Assembly: GCA_003141275.1 (NCBI GenBank)
Contig: PLLM01000089.1
Coordinates: forward strand, 323 to 49,020
DNA length: 48,698 bases
Reading direction: 5' to 3'
Source of the DNA: Phycisphaerales bacterium
GTDB lineage: Bacteria; Planctomycetota; Phycisphaerae; Sedimentisphaerales; Anaerobacaceae
Part shown: in pieces, positions 8,586 to 17,699 of the stretch
How the letters are laid out: every line of letters starts with the position of its first letter
How positions within the stretch are numbered: position 1 is the first letter of the stretch
Position numbers and translations under genes: made by a program
Notes under the pieces: model-generated
The model's input: the letters and a program-made list of their open reading frames with translations, nothing else
Database searches by the model: none
Told to the model about the DNA's origin: nothing

Positions 8586-9362
8586 TTATCTTCCTTCTGC
8601 GAGCCGGTCGGCGTTGAAGGTATCAAGCTGGCCCAGCGATTTGATTTTTTCGGCAGTGGTTTTATAATCGTATTCGAGGCGGACGAAGTGCACCTCATTT
8701 TCCTCGATGTAAACGTAGCTGGTGCGGTTGTCGCGGTCCCTCGGCTGGCCGACCGAGCCGATATTGATAATTGCCTTTTCGTCTTCCACAATCGGATAGA
8801 CGTTGCCTAATTCGCTCGGCAGATAGAAATCCGGCTCGTCGAGGAATACGCCGGGCAGGTGCGTGTGGCCTACGAAGCAGACGTGCTTGACCCGCTCGAA
8901 AAGCAGGCGGACTTTTACGGGGTTGGTATAAACATCGTCGGGAAAGATATACTCGTTGATTGGCCTGCGCGGCGAGGCGTGGATGAAATCAATTGAGGCC
9001 GCGACATCGCCGAGTTTTGCCTTGACCGACCGTCGCATAGGCAGTTTGCCTAAAAATTCCCAGCGTTTATCTCTTGCCTGCTTGTCCGGCTCGCCTTCGA
9101 GATTGAAACGGGTCCAGAAGCTGGCTTGTTCCGCGCCGTAATTGAAGTTGGTCGGCTCGTAGAGGGTGGCGTAATCGTGGTTGCCCAGGACGCACCATTT
9201 GGTCTTGTTGATAACCAGGTCAAGACACTCGCGCGGATTGGCGCCGTAGCCGATGACGTCCCCGAGGCAGTAAATGGTTTTTATGCCCCGGTTTTCGATG
9301 TCCGCAAGGACGGTCGTCAACGCCTCGATATTCGAATGTATATCGCTTATTATTGCAAACAT
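8586..9362 (-). CDS. Calcineurin-like metallophosphoesterase
   Basis: Predicted two-metal phosphoesterase of 258 residues; substrate unknown. Metal-ligand motifs are all visible: SDIHSN (D7, H9), GDVIGYG (about 35), GNHDYA (about 70) and GHTHLPG (about 165), plus GSVGQPRD near 210, which is typical of the YfcE/DevT-like protein phosphatase or phosphodiesterase branch. No signal peptide, so cytoplasmic. Head of the minus-strand run 8586-yidC-mnmE. It could equally be a phosphoprotein phosphatase; sequence alone does not decide. Confidence 0.85.
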   Translation of the reverse strand: MFAIISDIHSNIEALTTVLADIENRGIKTIYCLGDVIGYGANPRECLDLVINKTKWCVLGNHDYATLYEPTNFNYGAEQASFWTRFNLEGEPDKQARDKRWEFLGKLPMRRSVKAKLGDVAASIDFIHASPRRPINEYIFPDDVYTNPVKVRLLFERVKHVCFVGHTHLPGVFLDEPDFYLPSELGNVYPIVEDEKAIINIGSVGQPRDRDNRTSYVYIEENEVHFVRLEYDYKTTAEKIKSLGQLDTFNADRLAEGR

Positions 9363-9514
9363 AGTTAACTCACGCTCGATTACCCTTTATGCTTAGGATT
9401 GCATAACGTAAAGATAACTTAATAACAGAAAAAGCGTCAAAAGGCCAGAGTATTTGTTGGTTTTTCGCGGTTGTTTGCTGCCGGCTCCGCAATACCTGGT
9501 CAGGTTCTATATTG

Positions 9515-9542
9515 TTGCTTTGAATTTTGCCGGTGATATAAT
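9515..9542 (+). promoter_or_regulatory. Probable promoter of the lptB-def-fmt-rsmB operon
   Basis: TTGCTT, 16-bp spacer, perfect -10 TATAAT, ending 38 bp before the lptB start. The -35 is weak. Confidence 0.45.
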
Positions 9543-9580
9543 ACCCCGAAATAATATGATACTACGATAAGGGGATTATC

Positions 9581-10324
9581 TTGGCTGATACGAATTTACT
9601 CGAAGCTGGCGGATTAGTGAAAAAATATTCCGGAAGGGCCGTGGTCAACGGCGTATCCATCACAATCGCGCATCGCAGCATCGTGGGCCTGCTTGGCCGA
9701 AACGGCGCGGGCAAAACCACCACTTTCAGAATGATTATGGGTATGATAATCCCCACCGCCGGCCAGGTCGTTTTTGAAGGCAATGACATCACGGAGTTGC
9801 CGATGTACAAAAGGGCTCGCCTTGGTATCGGGTATCTTTCACAGGAACCCAGCATCTTTCAGCGGCTCAGCGTACGGGACAATCTTTACGCCATTCTCGA
9901 AACAATGGCCGTTACAAAGCAGCACAGGGATAGTCGCGCCGACGAGTTGATTGAGCGTTTTGGCCTGACCGAAGTGGCCGGCAGCGAAGGGCGATTTCTG
10001 TCGGGCGGCGAACGCAGAAAACTCGAAATCGCTCGCGCTATGGTAACGGACCCGTCCCTGATTCTTCTTGATGAACCTTTTAGCGGCGTTGACCCCATTA
10101 CCGTCCAGGAACTGCAAAGCGACATTCGTCACCTTGTTGCTTCCGGCGTCAGCATCCTGATTACAGACCACAACGTCGAAAGAACGCTCGAGGTGGTCGA
10201 TAAGGCATATATCATCGACCACGGCAAGGTTTTGGCGGAAGGCACCCCGGCACAGGTTATCCAGAATGAAATCGTCCGAAAGGCCTACTTAGGCAATAGT
10301 TTTAACGGCGATGAGTTTGATTAA
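9581..10324 (+). CDS. lptB: LPS export ABC transporter ATPase LptB
   Basis: ATPase of the LptBFG complex that extracts lipopolysaccharide from the inner membrane. 247 residues. Walker A GRNGAGKTT (about residue 38), Q-loop YLSQEPSIF, signature LSGGERRKLEIAR (about 142), Walker B LILLDEPFSGVDP (about 162), switch His in ITDHNV. The family-specific GYLSQEPS and the C-terminal VRKAYLG end separate LptB from amino-acid ATPases of the LivG type. The start is TTG, chosen because AAGGGG lies 6 nt before it and no better ATG fits. First gene of an operon with def (9-bp gap). It implies an outer membrane with LPS or a similar glycolipid. Confidence 0.9.
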   Translation: MADTNLLEAGGLVKKYSGRAVVNGVSITIAHRSIVGLLGRNGAGKTTTFRMIMGMIIPTAGQVVFEGNDITELPMYKRARLGIGYLSQEPSIFQRLSVRDNLYAILETMAVTKQHRDSRADELIERFGLTEVAGSEGRFLSGGERRKLEIARAMVTDPSLILLDEPFSGVDPITVQELQSDIRHLVASGVSILITDHNVERTLEVVDKAYIIDHGKVLAEGTPAQVIQNEIVRKAYLGNSFNGDEFD

Positions 10325-10333
10325 AGAGTCAAG

Positions 10334-10861
10334 ATGACGATTGATGTTGAAAAATGTCATATAACGCATTACCCGGCACAGGTGCTGGGCAAGGCCTCGC
10401 AGCCGGTCGAGAAAATCGACGACAATATCCGTCGGCTTGTCGTTAAGATAACGGACCTTATGGTTGAGCTTAAAGGCGTTGGTTTTGCTGCTCCCCAGGC
10501 GGGCGTCCCATTGCGCCTGTTTATAATTTCTCTCGATGGCAGCAGGAATAATGTCCGAGTTTATGTAAATCCGGCAGTTAAGGGCGAAGGCCCGCTTGTG
10601 GAAAATGAAGAAGGGTGTCTGTCTGTCCCGGGTATATTCACAAAAATCAAACGGTACAGCCAGGCGACCGTTACCGCCACCGACCTCGATGGCAAAACCT
10701 TCACCGACAAGGGCGAAGGACTTTACGCCCGTGCTTTGCAGCATGAGTTTGACCACATCGAGGGCGTTACGATTGTTAATCGTATGCCGACGATAGCCCG
10801 CATCTCTTACCGGAAGCAGTTGAAAAAACTCGAAGAGGAGAATGGCGACGCCGGTTCCTGA
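10334..10861 (+). CDS. def: Peptide deformylase
   Basis: Metal-dependent enzyme removing the N-formyl group from nascent proteins. 175 residues. The three family motifs are present: GVGFAAPQAG (motif 1; Phe replaces the usual Leu/Ile), EEGCLS with the metal-binding Cys (about residue 95), and QHEFDHIEG with the two His ligands and catalytic Glu (about 138). It sits between lptB and fmt; def-fmt pairing is widespread because the two act in sequence on formyl-Met. Confidence 0.95.
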   Translation: MTIDVEKCHITHYPAQVLGKASQPVEKIDDNIRRLVVKITDLMVELKGVGFAAPQAGVPLRLFIISLDGSRNNVRVYVNPAVKGEGPLVENEEGCLSVPGIFTKIKRYSQATVTATDLDGKTFTDKGEGLYARALQHEFDHIEGVTIVNRMPTIARISYRKQLKKLEEENGDAGS

Positions 10862-10884
10862 CATCTCTATATTCTGAAAGACAA

Positions 10885-11838
10885 ATGAACATCGTTTATC
10901 TCGGAAGCGGCCAATTCGGTTTGCCTTGTCTCGACGCGATTATTCAATCGAGCCATAAAATATCTCTTGTCATTACCCAGCCGGCGCAGCCCGCGGGCAG
11001 GGGACGCAAAGAAAAGCCCACGCCTGTCGCCGAATGGGCGGCCCAAAATAACATACCTGTTATCGAAGCCCCTGATGTGAATTCACCCGGGATTATCGAT
11101 AAAATAAAATCCTGCAAACCGGACCTTTTAGTTGTCATTGCCTTCGGCCAGAAAATCAGCAAAGAAGTAACCGATATCGCCCCCAAAGGGACAATAAACG
11201 TTCACGCGTCGCTGCTGCCTGAATATCGCGGTGCTGCCCCGATAAACTGGGCGATAATCAATGGCGACACCGAAACGGGCATCAGTATTATCACGGTTGC
11301 CGAAAGAATGGACGCGGGTGATATACTAGCGCAATGCAGGACCGAGATTGATGGCGAGGAATCAGCGGGCGAACTTCACGACCGGCTGGCGAAACTGGCA
11401 TCGCCATTGCTTGTTACGACCATCGACCAGATTGCCGCCGGGACAGCCAAATACGCCAAACAGGATGACTCTAAGGCCACCCGCGCACCAAAACTGCAAA
11501 AAGCCGATGGTTTTCTCGATTTTGCTGAGTCGGCGGAATTGCTGCACAGAAAAATGCTTGGTTTGTGGCCTTGGCCCGGCGTCTCTGCCCTTTACAAGTC
11601 GAAAAAATCAAGCCGGGTAGAACGAGTCATTTTCGCCAAAGCTGATATTCTGCGTATGACTAACTCTAAAAATCTTCCGCCCGGCACAATTGATGAAAAC
11701 CTTAACGTTGTCTGCGGCAAGGACCGCTTGCAGATTATGCAGTTGAAACCGGAAAATTCCCGCCTGATGAGTTTCGCGGATTTTGTCAACGGCAGGCATG
11801 TTTCGCCGGGCGACATCTTTATCAGAATCGAAGAATGA
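10885..11838 (+). CDS. fmt: Methionyl-tRNA formyltransferase
   Basis: Transfers formyl from 10-formyl-tetrahydrofolate to Met-tRNA(fMet). 317 residues. N-terminal formyltransferase domain with the HASLLPEYRGAAPINWA block (about residue 108) holding the catalytic Asn/His region, and GRGRK substrate loop near residue 33. C-terminal OB-like tRNA-binding domain from about 205. Twenty-three bp after def; rsmB starts 1 bp after its stop, so translation is likely coupled. Confidence 0.96.
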   Translation: MNIVYLGSGQFGLPCLDAIIQSSHKISLVITQPAQPAGRGRKEKPTPVAEWAAQNNIPVIEAPDVNSPGIIDKIKSCKPDLLVVIAFGQKISKEVTDIAPKGTINVHASLLPEYRGAAPINWAIINGDTETGISIITVAERMDAGDILAQCRTEIDGEESAGELHDRLAKLASPLLVTTIDQIAAGTAKYAKQDDSKATRAPKLQKADGFLDFAESAELLHRKMLGLWPWPGVSALYKSKKSSRVERVIFAKADILRMTNSKNLPPGTIDENLNVVCGKDRLQIMQLKPENSRLMSFADFVNGRHVSPGDIFIRIEE

Positions 11839-11839
11839 T

Positions 11840-13216
11840 ATGCCTTCCTCTGTCCCCCTAACCGCACGTGCCCTCGCCGCCTATGTTTTGACGCGGGCCG
11901 ACCCCAAAAAAGGCGATGTCGTCGAGACGCTGGCGAGTTTTCTTGGGCGGACAAAAGAACCGCAGCGGGCCACTGACATTGTTTTCGGCGTCCTGAAAAA
12001 TAACTGCCTGATTGATAATTTGATTGAGAAGGTCTCCGCTGTTCCCGTCGGGAGAATCTCCGGCAAAATACTTAATATCCTCCGCGTGGGCGTTTATGAG
12101 CTGGTCTATTGTCCCCAGGCCGCGGAATACGCGATAGTTGATGAGGCGGTTGATTATTCGAAACGAGTCGCAGGCGCCAAACAGGCGGGGTTTGTCAACG
12201 CGATACTTCGCCAGATGCAAAAACACATAACCAATCGTCAAAAGCCAGGCGAGCAATCTTCGCTCCGCAAACTCATACCGCAAACATTGAATACGGGCTG
12301 CGAATTCGATATAGAGATACTTCCAGACCCCCAAAAATCGCCGTGTGAGTATCTTGCCTGTGCGTTTTCACTGCCCGACTGGCTTGTTCAAAATTGGCTC
12401 GATGGATATGGCAGGGAGCAGACAGAAAAAATTTGCTTTGCGAGCAATCGCAGGCCAAGCGTTTATTTGAGGCCTAATCCGCTCAAAACCACGGCGGGAG
12501 AACTTGTGGAGAAGCTCAGGGCAGCGGACGTCGAATGCGAGATTGCTGCCGAAGCGCAAATGATAAAATTGACAAGTCCCAAAGCGGTAACCTCGCTGCC
12601 GGGTTTCGATGAAGGCTTGTTCGTTGTTCAGGATTTGGCCGCGTCGCAGGCGGTGCGGGCCTTGAAGCCAAAGCCGGACTGGAAGATTCTTGACCTTTGC
12701 GCTGCGCCGGGCACAAAGACAACGCAGTTGGCGGAAGTGACCGGCGGACGCGCGAAAATCGTCGCGACCGATATTGACTCCGGCCGGCTGAAAATGGTCA
12801 AAGAAAATATCACTCGCCTGGGGTTGGCAGGATGCATTACGACAGTCAAATATAATGATGTCGAAAAGCAGGGCGGTTTTGATTGCCTGTTAGTTGATGC
12901 TCCTTGTTCGAATACCGGCGTCCTGGCTCGCAGGCCGGAAGTTCGCCATCGAATTACTAAGAGCGATGTTAAAAAACTTGCTAAAACGCAGATGATGCTG
13001 CTCTCCATGGCCGCCGGTATGCTAAAACCCAAAGGTGTTGTCTGTTACAGCACCTGTAGCATACAGCCCGAAGAAGACGGCCTGCTCGTTAGCGGGTTTA
13101 TTAAGGAAAATCCCAGTTTCAAAATTGCATCTGAAAACCTGATTTTGCCGTCTGCTGGTAAATTTGACAGGGATGGCAGTTACTCCGCGGTTATAATCAG
13201 GAAATCGGCAGATTGA
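11840..13216 (+). CDS. rsmB: 16S rRNA (cytosine-967-C5)-methyltransferase RsmB
   Basis: SAM-dependent methyltransferase of 458 residues. An N-terminal NusB-like RNA-binding domain (about 1-135) is followed by the Rossmann methyltransferase domain: SAM motif CAAPGTKTT (about 285), DAPCSNTGVL with one catalytic Cys and YSTCSIQPEED with the other. ATG 11840 is taken as the start because it gives the usual N-terminus (PLTARALAAYVL) and lies 1 bp past fmt; an upstream in-frame ATG at 11783 lies inside fmt. A stretch between about 130 and 165 is longer than usual. Last gene of the lptB operon. Confidence 0.93.
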   Translation: MPSSVPLTARALAAYVLTRADPKKGDVVETLASFLGRTKEPQRATDIVFGVLKNNCLIDNLIEKVSAVPVGRISGKILNILRVGVYELVYCPQAAEYAIVDEAVDYSKRVAGAKQAGFVNAILRQMQKHITNRQKPGEQSSLRKLIPQTLNTGCEFDIEILPDPQKSPCEYLACAFSLPDWLVQNWLDGYGREQTEKICFASNRRPSVYLRPNPLKTTAGELVEKLRAADVECEIAAEAQMIKLTSPKAVTSLPGFDEGLFVVQDLAASQAVRALKPKPDWKILDLCAAPGTKTTQLAEVTGGRAKIVATDIDSGRLKMVKENITRLGLAGCITTVKYNDVEKQGGFDCLLVDAPCSNTGVLARRPEVRHRITKSDVKKLAKTQMMLLSMAAGMLKPKGVVCYSTCSIQPEEDGLLVSGFIKENPSFKIASENLILPSAGKFDRDGSYSAVIIRKSAD

Positions 13217-13234
13217 TTTTTTGCCGGATTGCTC

Positions 13235-13262
13235 TTGACGTGGTTTGGGTAAATTGTAAAGT
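13235..13262 (+). promoter_or_regulatory. Probable promoter of the TPR lipoprotein gene
   Basis: TTGACG, 16-bp spacer, TAAAGT, 57 bp upstream of the ATG at 13319. RBS GAAAGGAG is 8 bp before the start. Confidence 0.45.
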
Positions 13263-13318
13263 GATTGCGAGTAGCCGGCGGAGTACCGGCGATATTATGA
13301 ATTTGAAAGGAGTCCATT

Positions 13319-13876
13319 ATGGTAAGGTTAGCTGTTATCGTATCGCTTATAACGGTATCGTTGGTTCTTGTTGGGTGTAGCGGCAGGGATACGGCCAAAC
13401 CGCAGGTAGTAATTACCGGCAGCGACGCCCCTGTGGATGCCAACTCCCTGTATGCCGAGGGTGTTACGCTCGAAGAACATGCAGGCCCGATAGGTTCATT
13501 GATGGTTCTCAAGGACGAGACCATGTTGAGAATGGCGCTCGATAAGTATAACCAGATAATCAGCAAATACCCCACCAGCGACAAAATAGATGATGCCGCC
13601 TTCAGAATGGCCGGAATTTATGAGTACCTCAAGGACTACACTAACGCTGTTAAGAATTACCAGAGAACCTATCAGTGGAACCCGCAAACGCCCACTACGG
13701 CAAGGTTCAAGGCGGCGTATCTTCTCGACACCCAGTTAGGCAGAAGAGCTGAGGCCCTGCAGATTTATCAGGATGCCCTGTCGAGGATAACCAGATCGGG
13801 AGAGCATAGGCAGTGGGTCTTCTATGCCGAACAACGGGTCAAGGAATTAACCGGGGAAGTTAAATCCGAACCGTAA
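13319..13876 (+). CDS. TPR-containing lipoprotein (BamD/YbgF-like)
   Basis: 185-residue predicted lipoprotein: short signal peptide with lipobox LVGC (Cys about residue 20). Residues about 70-170 contain two tetratricopeptide-like helix pairs (YNQIISKYPTSDKIDDAAF, then a YLKDYTNAVKNYQ unit and a RRAEALQIYQDAL unit). The YPTSxKxxDAAF pattern is typical of outer-membrane assembly or cell-division TPR proteins (BamD, CpoB/YbgF). It is shorter than BamD and no bam genes are nearby, so only a scaffold role at the envelope is inferred. Single gene with its own promoter and terminator. Confidence 0.75.
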   Translation: MVRLAVIVSLITVSLVLVGCSGRDTAKPQVVITGSDAPVDANSLYAEGVTLEEHAGPIGSLMVLKDETMLRMALDKYNQIISKYPTSDKIDDAAFRMAGIYEYLKDYTNAVKNYQRTYQWNPQTPTTARFKAAYLLDTQLGRRAEALQIYQDALSRITRSGEHRQWVFYAEQRVKELTGEVKSEP

Positions 13877-13917
13877 CCTTGGCTTGAATTTGTTTTGAAT
13901 GAATACTTCGCATAATT

Positions 13918-13953
13918 ATGGGCCTGACCGACAGTCAGGCCCATTTGCTTTTG
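13918..13953 (+). terminator. Terminator after the TPR lipoprotein gene
   Basis: Perfect 11-bp stem ATGGGCCTGAC / GTCAGGCCCAT with a 5-nt loop, followed by TTTGCTTTT. tilS starts 8 bp later. Confidence 0.75.
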
Positions 13954-13960
13954 ACGGTCG

Positions 13961-15400
13961 ATGCTGAAAAAACTTGAACAAAAAACAGCGGACTTTATCG
14001 CAGCCGAACGGCTTTTGCCGGTGAGCGGAAAAGTTCTGCTTGCGGTATCAGGCGGCGCGGATTCCTCGGCGTTGTTACATGTTCTGGCTGCGCTCCGGCT
14101 CGATATTTGCTGCGCACATATCAACCATCAACTCAGAGGCGAAGAGGCGCAAAGAGACGAGGATTTTGTGATTGAACAGTGTCAAAAACTAAAAGTCCCC
14201 GTCATCACCAGGAAAATCGACGTGCGTGATTACGCGAAGAAATCAAAACTGTCAATCGAGACGGCCGCGAGAAACCTGCGAATCGAAAATCTGGTTGAGA
14301 TTGCCAAAGAGCAAAACTGCGCCTGTATTGCCACCGCCCATCATAAAAACGACAACGCCGAAACCATTATCGACCGGCTGATTCGCGGAACGGGCCTCCG
14401 CGGCCTGTGCGGCATCTGGCCTGCGAAAAAATTTGCTGATGGAATCACGTTTATAAGACCGTTGCTTTGTGCCACTCGCGATGAGATTATTCAATACCTC
14501 AACAGTCGCAATCTGAATTGGTGCACCGACAGGACAAATACGGATTTTGCGTACAGGCGTAACTTCATCCGTCATTGCCTTCTGCCTGCGTTACAGAATG
14601 GTTCTCAAGGCGACCTCGTTGAACGCCTTGCGGTCCTGTCGAAAGCGTCTCGCGGATTCTATCAGATGATTTGTAGAACATCAGACACGATTTGGCCCGA
14701 CATCGCAACTGCAAAAGAGCAGACCATAACACTGGATTCGGTTAAGCTCGCTGCGCAATCCGCTGAAATCAAAATAGAGATTGTCCGCAGGGCTTTGGCT
14801 CATCTGGATTGCCGCGAGCAGGACTTTACGGAACAGCATTATACTAACATATTGCGATTGTCGGATGATTCACGGTTGCAGCTTCCAAATCGCATCACGG
14901 TGCATAGGCAGGGCGGCAAAATCATCTTTAAGAAACTTCTCAAAACTAAACCGGCCCAACCAATTACGGCTGAACCTGTTGCGTTAAAAGTGCCCGGAGT
15001 AACGCAATTCGGCCCCTATACGATCAACGCCGATATTATCGAAATCGAACAGAAAGACCTTGCCTCTTTCAAAAAGACCAAAACAAACCTTGTCGAATGG
15101 TTCGATTTTGAAAAAGTGAGGCCGCCTGTGGTGGTTCGACTTAGAAAAAGCGGCGATAAGTTTTGGCCTTTGGGTCTGGCAGGCGAAAAAAGGGTAGGCA
15201 AATTTTTGACGACTGCGAAAGTGTCTCAATCATTGCGGAGACGATTACTCGTTGTCGCCGACAGCGACCTGCCCGGCGGAGCGTTAGCGAAGTCGGGAAG
15301 AATCATCTGGCTTTGCCCAGTCAGGATTAGCGAGTGGGCAAAGGTAACTAACGATACTCGTAAGGTAATTCAGATTAAAATTTCCGATTCCGTCGGCTGA
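13961..15400 (+). CDS. tilS: tRNA(Ile)-lysidine synthase
   Basis: Adds lysine to C34 of tRNA(Ile2), changing it to read AUA. 479 residues. PP-loop ATP motif SGGADSS near residue 31; the NHQLRGEE and TAHHKNDNAET blocks of the N-type ATPase follow, then the central tRNA-binding part and the C-terminal TilS domain (about 385-470, KFWPLGLAGEKRVGKFL). The ATG at 13961 is followed by a basic helix usual for the family. The RBS is weak. It ends 2 bp from the end of convergent ruvB, with no terminator between. Confidence 0.93.
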   Translation: MLKKLEQKTADFIAAERLLPVSGKVLLAVSGGADSSALLHVLAALRLDICCAHINHQLRGEEAQRDEDFVIEQCQKLKVPVITRKIDVRDYAKKSKLSIETAARNLRIENLVEIAKEQNCACIATAHHKNDNAETIIDRLIRGTGLRGLCGIWPAKKFADGITFIRPLLCATRDEIIQYLNSRNLNWCTDRTNTDFAYRRNFIRHCLLPALQNGSQGDLVERLAVLSKASRGFYQMICRTSDTIWPDIATAKEQTITLDSVKLAAQSAEIKIEIVRRALAHLDCREQDFTEQHYTNILRLSDDSRLQLPNRITVHRQGGKIIFKKLLKTKPAQPITAEPVALKVPGVTQFGPYTINADIIEIEQKDLASFKKTKTNLVEWFDFEKVRPPVVVRLRKSGDKFWPLGLAGEKRVGKFLTTAKVSQSLRRRLLVVADSDLPGGALAKSGRIIWLCPVRISEWAKVTNDTRKVIQIKISDSVG

Positions 15401-15402
15401 GT

Positions 15403-16455
15403 TTACTGCTGACCGGCATCGAACAATTCCGGCTCATCGTCGGCAGTCGGTTTCTTGCTGTATTTCAAACCGAGATGTTCGCAGGCCTGTTTTGTGATTT
15501 CTCTGCCTCTTTTGGTCCTGCGAACAAAGCCGATTTGCAGCAGATATGGCTCAACGACGTCTTCCAGCGTATCACGTTCCTCGCCTAAAGTCGCAGCGAT
15601 TGCCTCGATCCCCGCAGGCCCGCCCTCATATACCCCCGCCAAAGCCCGCAAAAACGACCTGTCCAATTCATCGAGACCAAGTCCGTCAATCTGCTCCATC
15701 TTCAACGAGCTTTCGACAATCGCGGTCGTCAGTTTGCCCTGCCCCTTCACCTGCGCGTAATCGCGCACGCGTTTCAAAAGCCGGTTCGCGATTCTCGGCG
15801 TGCCGCGCGACCGTGTCGCAATCAGGTTCAGTGTCCCTTCATCGCAATTCAATTGCAGCAGTTGGGCCGAGCGTTTGAGAATTAAAGTCAAATCCGCAGT
15901 ATTGTAAAATTCGAGATGATAAAGCATCCCGAATCGACTTCGCATCGGTGCGCTCAGCAATCCCGCCCGTGTCGTTGCCCCGATTAGCGTAAATCGCTTC
16001 AGCGGGAAATTTATCGTCTTCGCGTGCAGCCCGCTATCGACCGTGAAATCAACCCTGAATTCCTCCATCGCCGGGTACATAAATTCTTCGACAGGCGTGC
16101 TCAGCCGGTGAATCTCGTCGATGAAAAGTGTATCGCCCGTATTGATATTGCTCAAAAGTCCCATCAGGTCGCCCTGTTTTGTCAGTGCGGGTCCCGACGT
16201 GCACCTGATATTTGCGCCCATCTCATTGGCAACCACGTTGGCAAGAGTGGTTTTGCCCAGTCCGGGCGGGCCGTAAAACAGGATATGTTCCAACGGCTCG
16301 TTTCTCTTTTTCGCCGCCTCAATCGCGATTTTGAGCTTGTCGATTACCTTCTGCTGTCCGATGCACTCGCGCAACTGCTTTGGCCGAAGCGAAACGTTGA
16401 AATTCTCCTCCGCCTCGTTCTTCGATTCGCTCGTTATGACTCTATCTATCGCCAT
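15403..16455 (-). CDS. ruvB: Holliday junction branch-migration helicase RuvB
   Basis: Hexameric AAA+ motor that works with RuvA on Holliday junctions. 350 residues. Walker A GPPGLGKTT (about residue 62), Walker B LFIDEIHRL, sensor region GATTRAGLLSAPMRSRFG, and the C-terminal winged helix (GRE.T..A.EHLG). Last gene of the ruvC-ruvA-ruvB run, separated from ruvA by 114 bp filled with heptamer repeats and a GGCAATC-type repeat. Confidence 0.97.
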   Translation of the reverse strand: MAIDRVITSESKNEAEENFNVSLRPKQLRECIGQQKVIDKLKIAIEAAKKRNEPLEHILFYGPPGLGKTTLANVVANEMGANIRCTSGPALTKQGDLMGLLSNINTGDTLFIDEIHRLSTPVEEFMYPAMEEFRVDFTVDSGLHAKTINFPLKRFTLIGATTRAGLLSAPMRSRFGMLYHLEFYNTADLTLILKRSAQLLQLNCDEGTLNLIATRSRGTPRIANRLLKRVRDYAQVKGQGKLTTAIVESSLKMEQIDGLGLDELDRSFLRALAGVYEGGPAGIEAIAATLGEERDTLEDVVEPYLLQIGFVRRTKRGREITKQACEHLGLKYSKKPTADDEPELFDAGQQ

Positions 16456-16468
16456 TTTGATTTTTTAC

Positions 16469-16569
16469 TTCTGCCTTCTGTGTTCTGTATTCTGCATTCT
16501 TTGTTCTACCCAAGGCAATCACACAGGATTGCCCCTACATTTTCCGTCTTCCGTCTTCTGTCCTCTGTC
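16469..16569. repeat. Heptamer (TTCTGNN / TTCCGTC) arrays between ruvA and ruvB
   Basis: Six 7-bp units of TTCTGNN type at 16469-16510 and four of TTCCGTC/TTCTGTC at 16542-16569, around a 31-bp GC-richer insert with an inverted GGCAATC/GATTGCC pair. The second array ends at the base next to the ruvA stop codon. Confidence 0.8.
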
Positions 16570-17196
16570 TTATACTTCAATTCCCTGTTTCATCCTATAC
16601 ACCAAAGGCACTAACTCTTCCGCGGTTTTTGCATCCGGGTGCTTTTTGCACGCAAGCTCAATCAACTCCATCGCCTCGTTTCGTTTCTCGCCCCAGGCAA
16701 TCAAAATCTCAAGTGTCTCCGCCTGGTATGGTTTGAATGCCGGAACAGCCACACCCGTCGGCCCAACCCCTATTGCGAATCTGCCGAGTTTACCTTTCAG
16801 TTCCGCGATAATCTGCTGCGCGGTTCTTTTCCCTACGCCGTCAAGCGCGGTCAGTGTCTTGTCGTCCCCGTTTTCAATTGCCGAAGCGATACTGGCAATC
16901 GGTATTGTCAGCGACCGCAATGCCTTCCGAACGCCGATGCCTTTGACGCTGGTAAACTTATTGAAAAATTCTCTTTCGCCGTCGCTCAAAAATCCCACTA
17001 TTCTGGGAATAAGATTTCCGCCGAATGACCCTTCGTAGTATTCCATTGTGCAAAGCGTGATACTTGAGCCGATACTGCCCGCCAGCGCGCTTATGCAATA
17101 CCCCGGCAGCAAAACCTCATAGCCAATTGCCCCGACCTGCACTAACGCGCTTTCGGTATTCAGCTTAACAAGTTTTCCTTCCAACCTTGCTATCAT
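16570..17196 (-). CDS. ruvA: Holliday junction DNA-binding protein RuvA
   Basis: Tetrameric Holliday-junction binder that loads RuvB. 208 residues. N-terminal OB fold (MIARLEGKLVKL), two helix-hairpin-helix motifs in the middle (including GVGKRTAQQIIAELKGK near residue 120), and a C-terminal domain III that contacts RuvB. Eight bp after ruvC. Its stop codon touches a heptamer array. Confidence 0.96.
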   Translation of the reverse strand: MIARLEGKLVKLNTESALVQVGAIGYEVLLPGYCISALAGSIGSSITLCTMEYYEGSFGGNLIPRIVGFLSDGEREFFNKFTSVKGIGVRKALRSLTIPIASIASAIENGDDKTLTALDGVGKRTAQQIIAELKGKLGRFAIGVGPTGVAVPAFKPYQAETLEILIAWGEKRNEAMELIELACKKHPDAKTAEELVPLVYRMKQGIEV

Positions 17197-17203
17197 AATT
17201 ATA

Positions 17204-17230
17204 TTTAGCCCCTGGTTTTACCCGGGGTTC
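17204..17230. repeat. REP-like hairpin TTTAGCC..GGGGTT, overlapping the end of ruvC
   Basis: TTTAGCC then CCCCTGG / CCCGGGG arms (one mismatch) around TTTTA, ending GGTT. It supplies the last codons and stop of ruvC. One of eight related hairpins in the window. Confidence 0.65.
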
Positions 17231-17699
17231 TCATCATTTCCGCACAACACATCGCTGCCGCAATCGCGTCTGCCACGTCATTCGGCTCAGGCACAGCCGA
17301 CAATCTCAGAAGCGTCTTTATTGTCCTCTGCATCTGCTCTTTCGACGCATGCCCGTTGCCCGTAATACATTTTTTTATCCGCGTCGCGCCGAAACTCTTG
17401 ACCTCAACGCCCGCCTCGGCACACCTCTGCAATATAACCCCTCTCGCGTGCCCCATCAATATCGCTGTTCGCGGGTGAGCATAATGCGAATACAATTGCT
17501 CTACCCCCACAACTTCGGGCTTGAACTTATCTAATATCGAGTCAATATCCTCTGCTATCTGGCTCAATCTCTTCTCAATTGCCTTGCTGGCTGTTGTGCG
17601 AATCACTCCGCCTTCAAGCAGAGTTGTTTCGCCCGATTTTGACTCAATACAAGCATACCCGCAAACCTGCAATCCCGGGTCTATGCCGAGAATCCTCAT
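17205..17699 (-). CDS. ruvC: Holliday junction resolvase RuvC
   Basis: Dimeric endonuclease that cuts Holliday junctions symmetrically. 164 residues. Catalytic acidic residues are in place: D7 in GIDPGLQ, the Glu of GVEQLYSHYAHPRTA (about 67), and the DVADA pair near 143. The start ATG overlaps the cysS stop by 4 bp (ATGA). The last residues (TPGKTRG) are encoded by a dispersed hairpin repeat. Confidence 0.95.
   Translation of the reverse strand: MRILGIDPGLQVCGYACIESKSGETTLLEGGVIRTTASKAIEKRLSQIAEDIDSILDKFKPEVVGVEQLYSHYAHPRTAILMGHARGVILQRCAEAGVEVKSFGATRIKKCITGNGHASKEQMQRTIKTLLRLSAVPEPNDVADAIAAAMCCAEMMRTPGKTRG

Noticed and set aside
16331-17038. Long plus-strand open frame opposite ruvA/ruvB
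   Set aside because: Low-complexity Ser/Phe-rich translation fully antisense to recognised genes and crossing the repeat-filled spacer.
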